A stretch of DNA of 64,000 nt from Cercis canadensis (taxonomy: Eukaryota > Streptophyta > Magnoliopsida > Fabales > Fabaceae): contig QAOA01008740.1 in NCBI GenBank assembly GCA_003255065.1, forward strand, positions 253,434 to 317,433, written 5' to 3'. Below the pieces are notes generated by a model, which ran no database searches, was not told where the DNA came from, and saw nothing but the letters and a program-made list of their open reading frames with translations. Positions 33,191 to 43,740 of the stretch are shown piece after piece. Within the stretch, counting starts at the first letter, position 1. Each line of letters starts with the position of its first letter. The position numbers and the translations under genes were made by a program.

Positions 33191-33753
33191 CTCTAGTTCA
33201 CTCTCAGTTTTGTCTCTTAAGAACCATAAGTTTTTAAGTCTTGCCTACTTTGTGTTTTGTGTATATGAGCATCCTCGGACATAATTCATGGTAATTATAA
33301 GTACAAGTAAATCAGAAGGCCCAACCTGAATATATCAAGATGAAAGCGTGGAGCAAGAACGTTGTTTTATTTATCTTTTTTTTTTTTATTTTTGGATGTA
33401 ATTTAAAATTTCTCAATACTTAGATTTTGAGACAAGTTTTGTAATATTTAAAGTCATGCATTTGCATTGCATGTAAAAATATACCTGTGTTGCATAGTAT
33501 CTGCATGCCCCATCACTTATCACAGGAGGATAGAGCGAGTCAGTCCTATATTGGATGCCTTTCTCTATCCGATCTAGGTGAAGGTAGCGCCACCCTGGAC
33601 GGTCGCTTCATGCGATGAAGGAGTGGAAGAATTTAGGTCTCGGTAAATAATTCATGCATTGCACATTTAAATTTTGGGTTTTTATTTTTGTCAGATATTC
33701 TTGTAATCAATTTATTATTCTGGGGTAAATAAAATATACATTTTTTGTCATAT

Positions 33754-33915
33754 GGCCGTCATTGGTACCTTCTGCATTGATATTTTTTTGTTAGTTTGCT
33801 GCCTCATCTTACTAACCCCGTTTCATATTAAAGTTGGTTCATCTTCCCTGTAATAATTATTTTATCTCTGCCTTTGAATAAACCTTTATTTACAACTTTC
33901 ATTTTCCTTTGATTC
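33754..33915. other. Short unassigned stretch between elements E and G
   Basis: 162 bp with no match to the expected remainder of the E LTR, and no coding content that I can recognise. Confidence 0.4.
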
Positions 33916-34232
33916 TGTAAATACCCAGTATTTCGGCCCATAAGGTTTTAAGCCCATTATCAGCGAAGCCCATTGTCATTAAAGCCCATATCTGAAACCA
34001 TTCCCTGGAACCTTTAAACCCGAGGATCTCCCTATAAATAGCAGGAACGACAGGTAAAGAGGGGACTTTTTTGCGCAATAGATTTAAGATTATAAAACTC
34101 TTATTTGATATCTGGATTGTTACTGACTTAAGCATCGGAGCTCGGAGTAAATACCCGACCTTTGTCATACATTTTTGCAGGTGTCCCCATCTTACCAGGC
34201 CCTCTTTATCAAGTCAAAATCATGCATCGTCA
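33916..34232 (+). repeat. 5' LTR of element G
   Basis: 317 bp, tgtaaatacccag ... atgcatcgtca. It matches the 3' LTR except for substitutions and a small internal duplication of 'agcccattgtcat'-like sequence at 33952-33985 that is absent from the 3' LTR. 'ctataaata' (about 34032) is a TATA-like motif. Confidence 0.9.
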
Positions 34233-34233
34233 T

Positions 34234-34250
34234 TTGGCGCCGTCTGTGGA
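34234..34250 (+). promoter_or_regulatory. Primer binding site of element G
   Basis: ttggcgccgtctgtgga starts two bases after the LTR. This form is common in Tat/Grande-type elements; I do not assign the tRNA. Confidence 0.75.
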
Positions 34251-34312
34251 AAACAATTTCTTTCTTTTCCTGAGAAACAAATTCATTGTACGATCCTGTT
34301 TTGTATAACATG

Positions 34313-35637
34313 GACCCGATTCCCGAGCTTGGAAACCCTCACACCAACTCGGAAACCACTCCTTCACCCACGAGACCCCCATTTCAGCCCGACACTACCC
34401 GAAGACAGCCACCCCACCTCCTCGCCACACTTCTCATAGCCCAGAACCTCCTTGCGAAAACACAGATCAAGCAAACTCAGAAAAGGCCACTCTCTCTTTT
34501 CTACTCCGAGAAATCCAAACTCTCAAGCAAGAGCGGATGACAGACAGAGCAGAGATAGCGGAGTTAAAACAGCGAGTTCAAAAAACTGACTATTTGGTCG
34601 AAACATCAATCCGCGGAGACTCTCTTCCTCTTTGCCTCCCGTTCTAAGAAACTCTTCAGGGCAAGCACCAGAAGAGTCAACCTATAGAAGAGATGGAAGA
34701 AATTCAATCTTCCTTTCACTCTCTCTACTGAGGAGCACCTCCGCAAACATCCGCTCAGAGTCAACCATCACAAGCTTTGGAGAGAAAGAAACGAGCTGCC
34801 AAACATCCTTTTACAAAGGAAATCATGGCTTTCCCCTTGCCCCCGAATTTCAAACAACCCCACCTAGACTCCTATGATGGTTCTACGGATCCTGGGGAAC
34901 ATCTGGAAAATTATAACTCGGTCATGCTTCTGACAGGATCAGCAGAAGAAATCATGTGCCGGGCCTTCCCTACCACCTTGCGTCGAGCAACGCTCCAATG
35001 GTTTTCCAGCCTCCCACCACATAGCATCTCAACTTTCGATCAACTCGCCTAGCTCTTTCAGGCTCGTTTCTCCACCAGCATGACTTACCGAAGATCCTCT
35101 GCTGTTCTGGCCACCTTGAAACAAGGAGAGACAGAGTCCTTAAAAGATTACATGGACAGGTACAACAAACTCTCCCTGCAAGTCCGTGACCTCACCGAAG
35201 CAGTGGCTATGCATGTCATCCAAGTAGGCCTCCGACCTGGGCGGCTACTCGAATATCTCACCCTTGACCCACCAGCAAACCTATCTAACCTTCTGCTGAA
35301 GGTAGCCAAGCACATCAACCTCGAAGAAATACTAGGCCAGAATGAAACAAGTAAATCTCCTCGGGACAAGAAAGCCCAGGAAGACAAAAAGCCCAAAAGA
35401 GAAAGATCCCCCACCCGACCTCGGTTCGATAGCTACACACCTTTGAATCAAAGTCGGGCCCGCATTCTAGAGGAAATCTGTCATACCAAGTTAGCTCAGC
35501 TTCCACCTCTTAAAAAGACGGTAGGAGCCGAGAAAGACAAGTACTGCACCTTTCATCGGGAATGCGGTCACAACACCAACGACTGCCGACATCTGCAAAA
35601 TGTCATAGAAAACCTCATTCAAAAAGGTTACCTATAA
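34313..35637 (+). pseudogene. Element G gag
   Basis: Gag probably begins at the ATG at 34313 (MDPIPELGNPHTNSETTPS), is shifted before 34540 and again near 34777, and then reads FPLPPNFKQPHLDSYDGSTD, the capsid-like region ATLQWFSSLPPHSISTFDQL, a TAG at about 35050, and FSTSMTYRRSSAVLATLKQG. At the C-terminus is a zinc-knuckle-like CTFHRECGHNTNDCRHL, typical of Tat Gag (CX3(H)X4HX4C form). A charged KDKKAQEDKKPKRERSPTR linker precedes it. Gag packages element RNA in the cytoplasm. The frame ends with TAA at 35637. Plus- and minus-strand overlapping frames are shadows. Confidence 0.85.
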
Positions 35638-35642
35638 AAATA

Positions 35643-36540
35643 TAGTGTCGAGATCCCTATCTCCAACCAAAGACCCCACATGGAGTACCGACCAAGGAGC
35701 CAATCTCCTACCCGTAGCCGCCCAACTCGCCCAGATCCGAATCCACAAGGCGACAAAGCTCCAGGTAGGTTCCCTCCGAACCCTCAGGAAAACCCAAGGC
35801 AAAATACTGCAGGGATCATCCATACCATTGCAGGCGGCTTCGCCGGTGGAGGATACTCAAGGTCTTTTCGAAAAAGACATGAACGAGCTGCCCACAAACA
35901 CAAAAGTGAAATCTTCCACACCACTTTTGCCAAAAGAGCCAAATCGCAACCAACAATTTCCTTCTCTGACACCGAATTTGGGATCCTCGACCCAGAGCAC
36001 GATGATCCCGTAGTTATCTCTTGCTTGATAGCCAACTATGAAGTCCGGAAAGTCCTGATAGATTAAGGAAGTTCAGCCGATGTCCTCTTCTACCACACCT
36101 ATTCTCAACTCGGCCTTCCTACCTCAAATCTCAGCAATTATCCAGGAACTCTAGTCGGCTTCTCAGGACACCAAGTCGCGTCAAAGGCACTATAACTCTA
36201 CGGGCCACTCTTAACGAGTTCCCCAACTCCACCAGCGCCGACATCCGCTTCTAGGTCATCGACTGCCCCTCTGCTTATAATGTCATTTTGGGACGACCTT
36301 CCCTCAATAGCATCGATGCTATCGTCTCAACCCAGCACCTATTGCTCAAATTCCCCACTACTTCGGGTGAAGTCGGTCAAGCACGGGTCGACCAGCTTCT
36401 CGGCAGAACCTGCTACAACATCAGCTTATCCATCAATTACTCCAAAAGGTCAGAAGACACCAGCAATAACTCCTCGACTCCCCTCGATAACCGAACAACA
36501 AGTCAGGGGTCTCGACCCGAGCCAAAAGGTAACCTGATCC
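35643..36540 (+). pseudogene. Element G protease
   Basis: After the gag stop the sequence continues with HTIAGGFAGGGYSRSFRKRH and ISFSDTEFGILDPEHDDPVV, the usual lead-in of Tat proteases. The active-site triplet is destroyed: D is followed by a TAA (36063-36065) where threonine is expected, then GSSADVLFY. Further stops and a frameshift occur at 36190-36290. No protease activity is possible from this copy. Confidence 0.8.
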
Positions 36541-38455
36541 CAGTACAAGTAGGCCAACGGCCAGAGCAGACAGTAAAAGTGGGATCTGGCCTTCCTTCGC
36601 CTATCATAAAGAAATTGACCGACCTCTTGGTTGCCAACGTCGATCTATTCCCATGGACAACGGCCGACATGCCAGGTATAAATCCCGATTTCATCTGACA
36701 TAAACTCTCTGTTCATGCAGGGGCCAAACCAGTTCGACAAAAGAAGCGGGTAGTAGGACCGGAACGGCAAGCAGCAATCCAAGACGAAGTCGCCAAACTT
36801 TTAGACGCCGGGTTCATTCGGGAGGTGCCCTACGCAACCTGGCTAGCCAATGTTGTCAAGAAAGCCAACGGAAAATGGAGAATGTGCGTGGACTACTCCG
36901 ACCTGAACAAATCATGTCCAAAAGACCCCTATCCCCTTCCAAGCATCGACAAGCTCGTCGATGGAGCATCCGGTTACAAGCTTTTGAGTTTTATGGATGC
37001 TTACTCGGGATACAACCAAATTCGCATGCACCCTGACGATGAGGATAAGACAGCATTCATCACTGAGAAGACCACCTATTGCTGCCGAGTCATGCCTTTC
37101 GGATTAAAAAACGCTGGGGCCACCTATCAAAGATTGATGGACAGAGTTTTTAAAGCGCAGATAGGGCGAAACGTTGAAGTGTACGTAGACGACTTACTCG
37201 TCAAATCACACTCGGAGGAGAACCACCTGACTAACCTGGAAGAAACATTCTCCGAGCTCCGTAAACACGTCATGCGCCTAAACCCTTCCAAATGCACATT
37301 TGGGGTAGAGGCTGACAAGTTTCTCGGATTCATGTTAACATACAGAGGCATCGAGGCCAACCCTGACAAATGCACAGCAATCATCCAGATGAAACCCCCA
37401 ATAACGGTGAGGGAGGTCCAGCGCTTAACCGGCAGAATCGCAGCCCTCTCCCGATTCATGTCAAAATCCGCCAACAAAGCTCTCCCTTTTTTCCAAGCGC
37501 TCAAAAAGGTCAAAAACTTCGAATGGACAACAGATAGCCAGCGAGCCTTTGACGAGCTCAAGCAATACCTCGCCTCACCACCCATACTCTCAAAGCCCAA
37601 CCCAGCCGATATACTTTACCTATACCTTGCCTATAGTAACCATACTGTCAGCTCTGCCCTCGTCCGAGAAGAAAACAGGAGCCAATTCCCTGTCTACTTC
37701 ACTAGTCATACCTTCAGGGGTCCGAGCTCAACTACCATAAAATAGAAAAACTCGCTTATGCTTTCATTCTCTCGGCACACCGTCTTAGACCATACTTCCA
37801 AAATCACCAAATTACCGTCCGTACCGATCAGCCAATATGGCAGGTCCTTCAAAAACCCGACCTTGCAGGCCGCATGCTCGGGTGATCCGTCGAACTCTCT
37901 GAACACACTATCACTTACGAACCCAGAGGTGCAATCAAGGCCCAAGCTCTGGCCGATTTTATTGCTGAATTCACTCCTACTGAACCATCCAACCATGGTC
38001 AACCCCACACCTGGTGATTGTTGGTTGATGGTTCCTCAAACCTCAAAGGCGGAGCAGCATGGATAATCGTGGAAGGACCAGAAGGTATAACAATAGAATA
38101 ATCTCTGCGTTTCGAATTTCTGACCTCCAACAATCAGGCCGAATATGAAGCTCTTATCGCCGGTCTCAAGCTGGCTCTAGAGCTTGGATCCGAAAATCTC
38201 TTAGTATCTAGCGACTCTCAGTTAGTAACTAGCCAGGTTAAGGGAGAATATCAAGCCAAGGATCCCCTGATGATGAAATATCTCAAAATAATTCAAAGCT
38301 TAACCTCCCAGTTGAAAAACTTCGAAATCTTCCACATCCCGAGAAGCGAGAATTGCCGTGCTGACCTCCTCTCTAAATTAGCCAGTAGCAAGAAACCAGG
38401 AAATAACCAAACAGTCATACAAGAAACACTCCATCAGCCAAGTATAGAGTAAGTC
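36541..38455 (+). pseudogene. Element G reverse transcriptase and two RNase H domains
   Basis: RT: DAGFIREV, ANVVKKANGKWRMCVDYSDL, PFGLKNAGATYQRLMD and the catalytic VYVDDLLVKS are all in one open frame (36825-37745). The first RNase H begins FPVYFTSHT and is broken by a frameshift near 37710-37745; its later part is readable in another frame. A second, archaeal-type RNase H at about 38030-38400 contains LVDGSSNLKGGAAW, FEFLTSNNQAEYEALIAGL, SSDSQLVTSQV and RSENCRADLLSKLAS, with its D, E and D residues. Stops include TGA near 38016 and TAG near 38100. The second domain is the signature of Tat elements. Confidence 0.85.
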
Positions 38456-38458
38456 AGA

Positions 38459-39724
38459 GTGCTAAACGTCGAGGAAGAGGCCCCAACATGGATTACCCCC
38501 ATCAAACATTATCTTGAAACCAGAAACCTCCCAAAGGAGAAAGCGGACGCAAGAAATCTCCGACGTATAGCAACTAACTATTACCTTGAAAAAGGCATGC
38601 TTTACAAGCGTGGCTACTACACCCCGCTTTTGAAGTGCCTAACCCCAGACCAATCCACTTACGTCCTGCAGGAGGTCCATGAAGGAATATGTGGCCACCA
38701 CATCGGGGCCCGATCTTTAGCAGCTAGTATCCTTAGAACCGAATACTATTGGCCAACCTTGAGGACTGACGCGACTAAGTTTGTGCAAAGATGCGACAAG
38801 TGCCAAAAATTTGCACACATCCACCTCGCACCGCCTACCGACCTTCATGTCGCGGTCGAACCATGGCCCTTCAGCCGATGAGGATTGGACCTCCTCGAAC
38901 CTTTCCCATTAGCCCTTGGGCAGAAAAAATTTCTCATTCTCGCTATTGATTATTTTTCCAAATGGATTGAAGCCGAGCCTTTGGCCACAATCACGGCTAA
39001 AAATGCTAAAAAGTTTGTTCAAACTTTCATTATTTGCAGGTTCGGCATCCCACATACAATAACCACGGACAATGGGACCCAGTTCTCAGACTCAGGGTTC
39101 CGGGCATTTTGTGCCGACCTCCACATAAGGCTACACTTCACCTCGGTCGAACATCCTCAAGCTAACGGCCAAGTAGAGGCGGCAAATCGCATATTACTAT
39201 ATGGCATCAAGAAAAGATTAGATCAAACCAAATCCCAGTGGGTCGAAGAGCTACCATGGGTCCTCTGGTCTTACCGAACTACTTCTCAAACCTCAACAGG
39301 CATGTCCCCATTCAAGCTCACCTATGGGACCGAAGTTATGATTCCAGTAGAAATCGGAGAACCAACCCGCAGACAAGAACTTTTCCAACCCAATCAAAGT
39401 TCAGAGCAATTACAAGTAAACCTCGACCTACTTGACGAATAGAGGGATAAAGCTCGAATCTGAGCAATGACATATAAACAGAAACTCGCCCGTTACCACA
39501 ACCTCAAGGTCAGATCAAGAGAGTTTCAACAGGGCGACCTCGTGCTTCAAAAAGCGACCATCACAAGAAAGCACCTCAATGAGGGAAAGCTGGCACCAAA
39601 TTGGGAAGACCCTTACCGAATCCACGAGGTACTCGGGAAAGGGGCATACAAGCTAACAATCATGGAAGGAGGTCACATCCCCAGAACTTGGAATGTATTA
39701 AACCTTCGCCAATATATACAATGA
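38459..39724 (+). pseudogene. Element G integrase
   Basis: Integrase with the HHCC zinc domain (EVHEGICGHHIGARS ... FVQRCDKCQKF), a TGA where tryptophan is usual (38879-38881), and the DDE core: AIDYFSKWIEAE, TTDNGTQFSD and PQANGQVEAAN, all three acids present. The C-terminal domain has RSREFQQGDLVLQKA and HIPRTWNVLNLRQY. Additional stops lie at 39440-39465. The protein ends at the TGA at 39722-39724. Apart from these single stops the domain order and length look complete. Confidence 0.88.
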
Positions 39725-40321
39725 AGTTTTCTGCACCTACCCGAGTTTCAACTACAATGGCCAATGTCCTTAAAAACGCTCTACCTGAGCTTCAACTACA
39801 AGGGCCAATGCCCTTAAAAGGACCAATATCCTTAAATACGCTCTACCCAGGCTCAAAATTACAAGGGCCAATACTCTTAAAAGGACCAATGTCCCTAAAA
39901 AACGCTTCATCTGAGCTCAAACTTACAACAACCAAATACCCTTAGACAAGTCTAAGCAATAGATAAAACTTTCCAAGCTTGTCAAAAAGTTGGGTATGAT
40001 TGAAAATAAAATTTCAACCTAACCCCTTCAAAGATTAGCTTGATACCTTTGTTCATGGCTAAAAATCCTTAGTCAAAACCCGACTTATTATCTCGTGATA
40101 TTGTTTACAAATCTCTTTAGTTCGTCCTTACCCCAAGTTTCTTAAACTTATCGTTTATCCAATTCTAGCTTTCATCTGAGCTATAACACCCGTTCAATCA
40201 TCTAACACGAAAGATGGAAATCAAATTATAGAATAACAAACTCCGTTTTTATTATTTAAAATCGGATTACAAAAATAAACAATACAAGAAAAAATAAAAA
40301 CAAATACAAAATCCCTACTCC
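39725..40321. other. Spacer of element G with ~60-bp repeats
   Basis: 39752-39945 holds three or four degenerate copies of a unit with 'aagggccaat(g/a)cccttaaaa' and 'acgctctacc(t/c)gagct'. Beyond it, to 40321, no gene is seen; this stretch is downstream of both convergent genes and may carry their 3' ends. Confidence 0.65.
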
Positions 40322-41370
40322 CTAAGGCTTCTCCTGCTCTCGAAGAACATCTTCATTCTCTGAAGCCGAATCCGCATCTTCACCGGAGTCAGGATCAACT
40401 CGGAGCTCGGAATCATCATCATCCCCTTCCTCAGCATCGTCTACCAGCTGGCCGTCCTTTACCCTCTTCCAAGGATCTAGGCGCTTGGCATCAATGTCAG
40501 GGACCTGCAGCCGAGCCTGCTCTAAACATAGCTTAAAACCCTTCTCATGGGCCTCCGCATAGTTCGTCATTATCTTCTGCTCGACCCGGTCCCTCAACCT
40601 TGACTTTGACTATCTAGCTCGGTCAAGCCTTCGAGCCATTTGGCACCGAACTTTGCTCTCCCGGATCTCAGCCGCCCGACCTAGTTCCTGGCTTATCTTC
40701 CTTTCTTCCTTTACTTGGGTAAGTTCGACCAGCATAGTATCCAGCTTCGTTCGAACATCCCCCAGCTCTCTTTGCGCCCGACCCAAGGCCTCCTGGCAGG
40801 ACTCCACTGTTGCTCGGGTCATCTCGTCCTCTTCCAGGAATTTTTGCCTTTCTAGCTCGGACGCGACGACCCTCTCGTTGAGCTCCTGGCCAATCACGGC
40901 AGCCCGTCCCAGGATGTCACGGAGGTGTTTACTCAGCAGCAATGTCTTGGCCTCCACAACCTTCGTCCGATCCGTGGGCAGAGCCAACGATTTGAGCCGA
41001 TCTCTCGCCGGGTATTGCACATTCCAGAACGAAACGCTGGAATGTTCTCATTTCTCTCCCACGGGGGCAGCAAACAGCTTGAAATGTTTCACCTCTGAAT
41101 CAAGGTCAAACATTTGGCTGGCCGAGGGGTCTACTCGGTCTTTATCCATCTTCGCCGCCACCTGTTGCCTCTTATTCCCGGCTCTCTGTTTGCCCTTGGC
41201 AGCAACAGGGCTCCCCTCACCCCGAGCTGGCGGTAACACTGGTATCTCCTCCGCCCTCACCACCGTCACCGGCTCAGCAGGAATAGCCTTTGGTGGAGTC
41301 GCCGACCTTTGAGTTTTAGCTTTCGCCAACTTCGCTAGGTTCACCAGTTGCTGTGCCGAAAGCTTTCCCT

Positions 41371-41441
41371 CTGCAAAAACATAAAGAAACCGATTAGCAC
41401 ATCAGGAAACACATGCACAAATTCACACAATGAATACCGAC
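41371..41441 (-). other. Predicted intron in the antisense gene of element G
   Basis: GT...AG, 71 bp, with a T-rich stretch before TTTTTGCAG. Splicing joins ATT-G to AG-GGA and keeps one frame from AKDLI into GKLSAQQ; without splicing the frame meets a stop. The intron is short but in the plant range. Confidence 0.65.
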
Positions 41442-41460
41442 CAATTAGATCTTTGGCCTT

Positions 41461-42050
41461 GAGAGTAACCATTTGGGCATTTTCAACGGCAAGTTGGGAG
41501 ATCGTCTTTATTATCTGCCGATCTTCCCATGTATACTCGTCTATTGCCCGAGCTGGCACCTTAAAAATGTCCCGACTCTAGCGCAGGGGAAACCGAGGCC
41601 TCAAGTCCTCCTTCAAGAAAAATGTCATAGCTGGCGCAGGACCTGCTTTCCAGGTCGGAACTGTAACTCGGAAGAATCGGTCTTTGCAACCCTTGGCCGA
41701 TTCTTCCACCAATTTTAGCAATCCTAACCCATGCCGACCAGCTATGTATACAAATGAGAGTAACCATTTGGGCGTTTTCAACGGCAAGTTGGGAGATCGT
41801 CTTTATTATCTGCCGATCTTCCCGTGTATACTCGTCTATTGCCCGAGATGGCACCTTATAAATGTCCCGACTCCAGCACAGGGGAAACTGAGGCCTCAAA
41901 TCCTCCTTCAAGAAAAATGCCATAGCTGGCGCCGGGCCTGCTTTCTAGGTCGGAACTGTAACTCGGAAGAATCGGTCTTTCCAACCTTTGGCCGATTCTT
42001 CCACCAATTTTAGCAGTCCTAACCCCCGCCGACCAGCTATGTATACAAAC
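41461..42050. repeat. 295-bp tandem duplication inside the antisense gene
   Basis: Copy 1 is 41461-41755 and copy 2 is 41756-42050, both starting gagagtaaccatttgggc and ending gctatgtatacaaa. They differ at about ten sites. As 295 is not a multiple of three, the duplication shifts the frame of the antisense gene. Confidence 0.9.
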
Positions 42051-42477
42051 TCCTGGTCGGTATCCTTCACGTCCTTTAAAGTGAAAAAATAAAAAAAAAT
42101 ACCTCTACCCTACCCTCTACCGACAACAGCTCGCACATTTTCTGAAACGCTCGAAGGAAACCCTAGCCGTTTACATGGAGTTGGGACGGAGCGGCGTTAA
42201 CCTTTCTAAAAAACTCCATCTCAAACTCGGAGAGAGGCAACTCCGCTCCGGCCCTCTCCATATAAGCTGCACTAAAAGTAAAGAAATCATTTTTTGGGCA
42301 GTTTTCGCACACAGGCGCATCTTTCGGACACGATTTAACGTCGTAACTGCTACGACCCCAATCAATTTCGTGGTTATAATATTTGAACTCCTTTACAAAC
42401 TTCGTGCGAAGCACGGAAAATGTGTTTCTGACTCTCTCATGAACAAATGAAGGAATAGAGGGCCGAAGAAAAGACAT

Positions 42478-43190
42478 GTCTAAGCTACTCTAACTGGAAC
42501 TAGCTTCCTCCGCCCTACCTTGTTCCCTACCAACACTTGGCTCTCTTTCACTCACCACTTCCTTGTTGGCATCTACCCTCCCATCAGACGAAATCCCTTC
42601 AATGCTTTCCAGATAGTTCATAGGGTCATCACCATTCACGGAAGAGCAACTCTCCATCTTACTACAAGTGAACTAAGAAGAAAGATGACCTACGACCTAA
42701 GAGCGAGAAAGAGGCAAAAATTACCTTTGGAAAAAGGAGTAATCCGAGCTAAAATCCTACAAGAGATTCCTTACATCACACCGACCTAAGCACCAATTTC
42801 AGAAAATTTACCAAAAGAGTAGACTGAAGTTTTACCAACCCCTATTTATAGGACAACGCAGAACGAATCCAACCGTCCAAGGACTCCTGATCTAATGGTG
42901 CCGGGAGAGCCGTATTCTAGCTCGGGAAGGCCAAACGTCGCGTCCAAAACGGCCCTGACACCTAAAGCAGCCCAAACGACGGCCGCAGCCAGGATGGTCA
43001 TTAATATGTTGTCCCTTGTAAAAGCCATGTGGCATTAACGTCCAAAGCACCAGATGATCATCATGACACCTGGTGCGATTATCAAAATTTCAAAACTTGA
43101 CACCCACATTTTCTCCACATCCCCATCTCGGAAACGAATGCTATTTGCATATCCATAGCTCGGTCTCGGCAACACCGAAGCACGAGCTTC
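42478..43190. other. Probable 5' flank of the antisense gene
   Basis: In minus orientation this lies upstream of the antisense ORF. '(c)ctatttataggac' at about 42841 gives a minus-strand TATA-like 'tataaatagg', 365 bp before the ORF. No other coding content is convincing. Confidence 0.45.
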
Positions 43191-43203
43191 AAGGGGGGAC
43201 AAG
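43191..43203 (+). promoter_or_regulatory. Polypurine tract of element G
   Basis: aaggggggacaag lies directly before tgtagatacccaa of the 3' LTR. Confidence 0.85.
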
Positions 43204-43506
43204 TGTAGATACCCAATATTTCGGCCCATAAGGTTTTAAGCCCATTGTCATCAAAGCCCATATCTGAAACCATTCCCTGGACCTTTTAAACCTGGGAATC
43301 TCCCTATAAATAGCAGGAACGACAAGTAAAAAAGGGGACTTCTTTTTACAAAACAGAAAAAGATTATTAAAGCTCTTGTTTGATATCTGGATTGTTACTA
43401 ACTTAAGCATCGGAGCTCGGGTAAACACCTGACCTTTGTCATACACCTTTGCAGGTGACCCTACCTTACCAGGCCCTCACTATCAAGTCAAAATCAGGCA
43501 TCGTCA
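43204..43506 (+). repeat. 3' LTR of element G
   Basis: 303 bp, tgtagatacccaa ... caggcatcgtca, aligned with 33916-34232 with roughly one difference in ten positions, indicating an old insertion. Confidence 0.9.
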
Positions 43507-43740
43507 CAGGTGAACCCAGCGGTGTGGAAATCTATTTGGTCTCTACATATGCCAAGTAAGTGTAGAGTTTTCTTGTGGAGGTGCTATAGAGGTATTATCC
43601 CAACTGTTGAAGCTTTAAATAAGAGAGGGTTAGAGATTATAGACAATTGCTTTCTGTGCCATAGCAGTGAGGAAACTATAGAGCATGTATTGCTCCATTG
43701 CCACACGTTTTGCTGGAGTCAGAATCGTCTTCCATGATTC
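43507..43740 (+). pseudogene. LINE fragment, zf-RVT region
   Basis: A 75-codon frame reads NPAVWKSIWSLHMPSKCRVF, LWRCYRGIIPTVEALNKRGL, CFLCHSSEETIEHVLLHC. This is the zinc-binding region (zf-RVT, CX2CX6-7HX4-5H-like) between RT and RNase H of plant L1-type LINEs; compare the same region of the LINE at about 58780-58920. Nothing else of the LINE is next to it. It begins immediately after element G's 3' LTR. Confidence 0.75.

Larger units (their letters stand above)
31050..33753 (+). mobile_element. Element E: Ogre-like LTR, 3' truncated
   Basis: Starts tatagacaccgggg, like the decayed TGTAGACACC start of element D's LTR, and shares the same architecture: a G/A-rich early part, a ~190-bp subrepeat array, the conserved box at 33487-33645 and 'tctggggtaaataaaatatacattttttgtcatat'. 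At 33753 similarity to the D LTR stops about 340 bp before the expected end. Sequence identity to D is moderate, so it is a different family. It interrupts pol of element C. A 241-bp gap lies inside. Confidence 0.7.
40322..42477 (-). pseudogene. Antisense accessory gene of element G (Transposase_28-like, spliced)
   Basis: Minus strand, convergent with pol. From 42477: FVHERVRNTFSVLRTKFVKE, AYMERAGAELPLSEFEMEFF, APSQLHVNG, a TAG, then FLRAFQKMCELLSVEGRVEV. This resembles the plant 'putative gypsy type transposon' domain (Transposase_28). IAGRRGLGLLKLVEESAKGW and DRFFRVTVPT follow. A 71-bp intron is well supported: donor G|GTCGGT at 41442/41441 and acceptor TTTTTGCAG|A at 41371/41370; removing it continues the frame directly into LSAQQLVNLAKLAKAKT. 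The second exon encodes a basic A/P-rich linker, a long coiled coil (about 41020-40610) and an acidic tail rich in D and E. A 295-bp tandem duplication and at least four stops disable it. Confidence 0.7.
33916..43506 (+). mobile_element. Element G: near-complete Tat-lineage retrotransposon with antisense gene
   Basis: Plus-strand element with short LTRs (33916-34232 and 43204-43506), a primer site, gag, protease, RT, RNase H, a second (archaeal-type) RNase H, integrase, a noncoding spacer with ~60-bp repeats, an antisense accessory gene (42477-40322), and a polypurine tract. The double RNase H and the antisense ORF between pol and the 3' LTR are hallmarks of Tat elements such as Grande/Retand. 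GC content is clearly higher than in its neighbours. Many single stops make it inactive. The flanks gattc and caggt do not match, so either a recombinant element or lost target duplication. Confidence 0.88.

Noticed and set aside
34777..35637. Host gene with zinc-knuckle-like CTFHRECGHNTNDC
   Set aside because: The position between a primer site and protease/RT and the Tat Gag phrases show it is retrotransposon gag.
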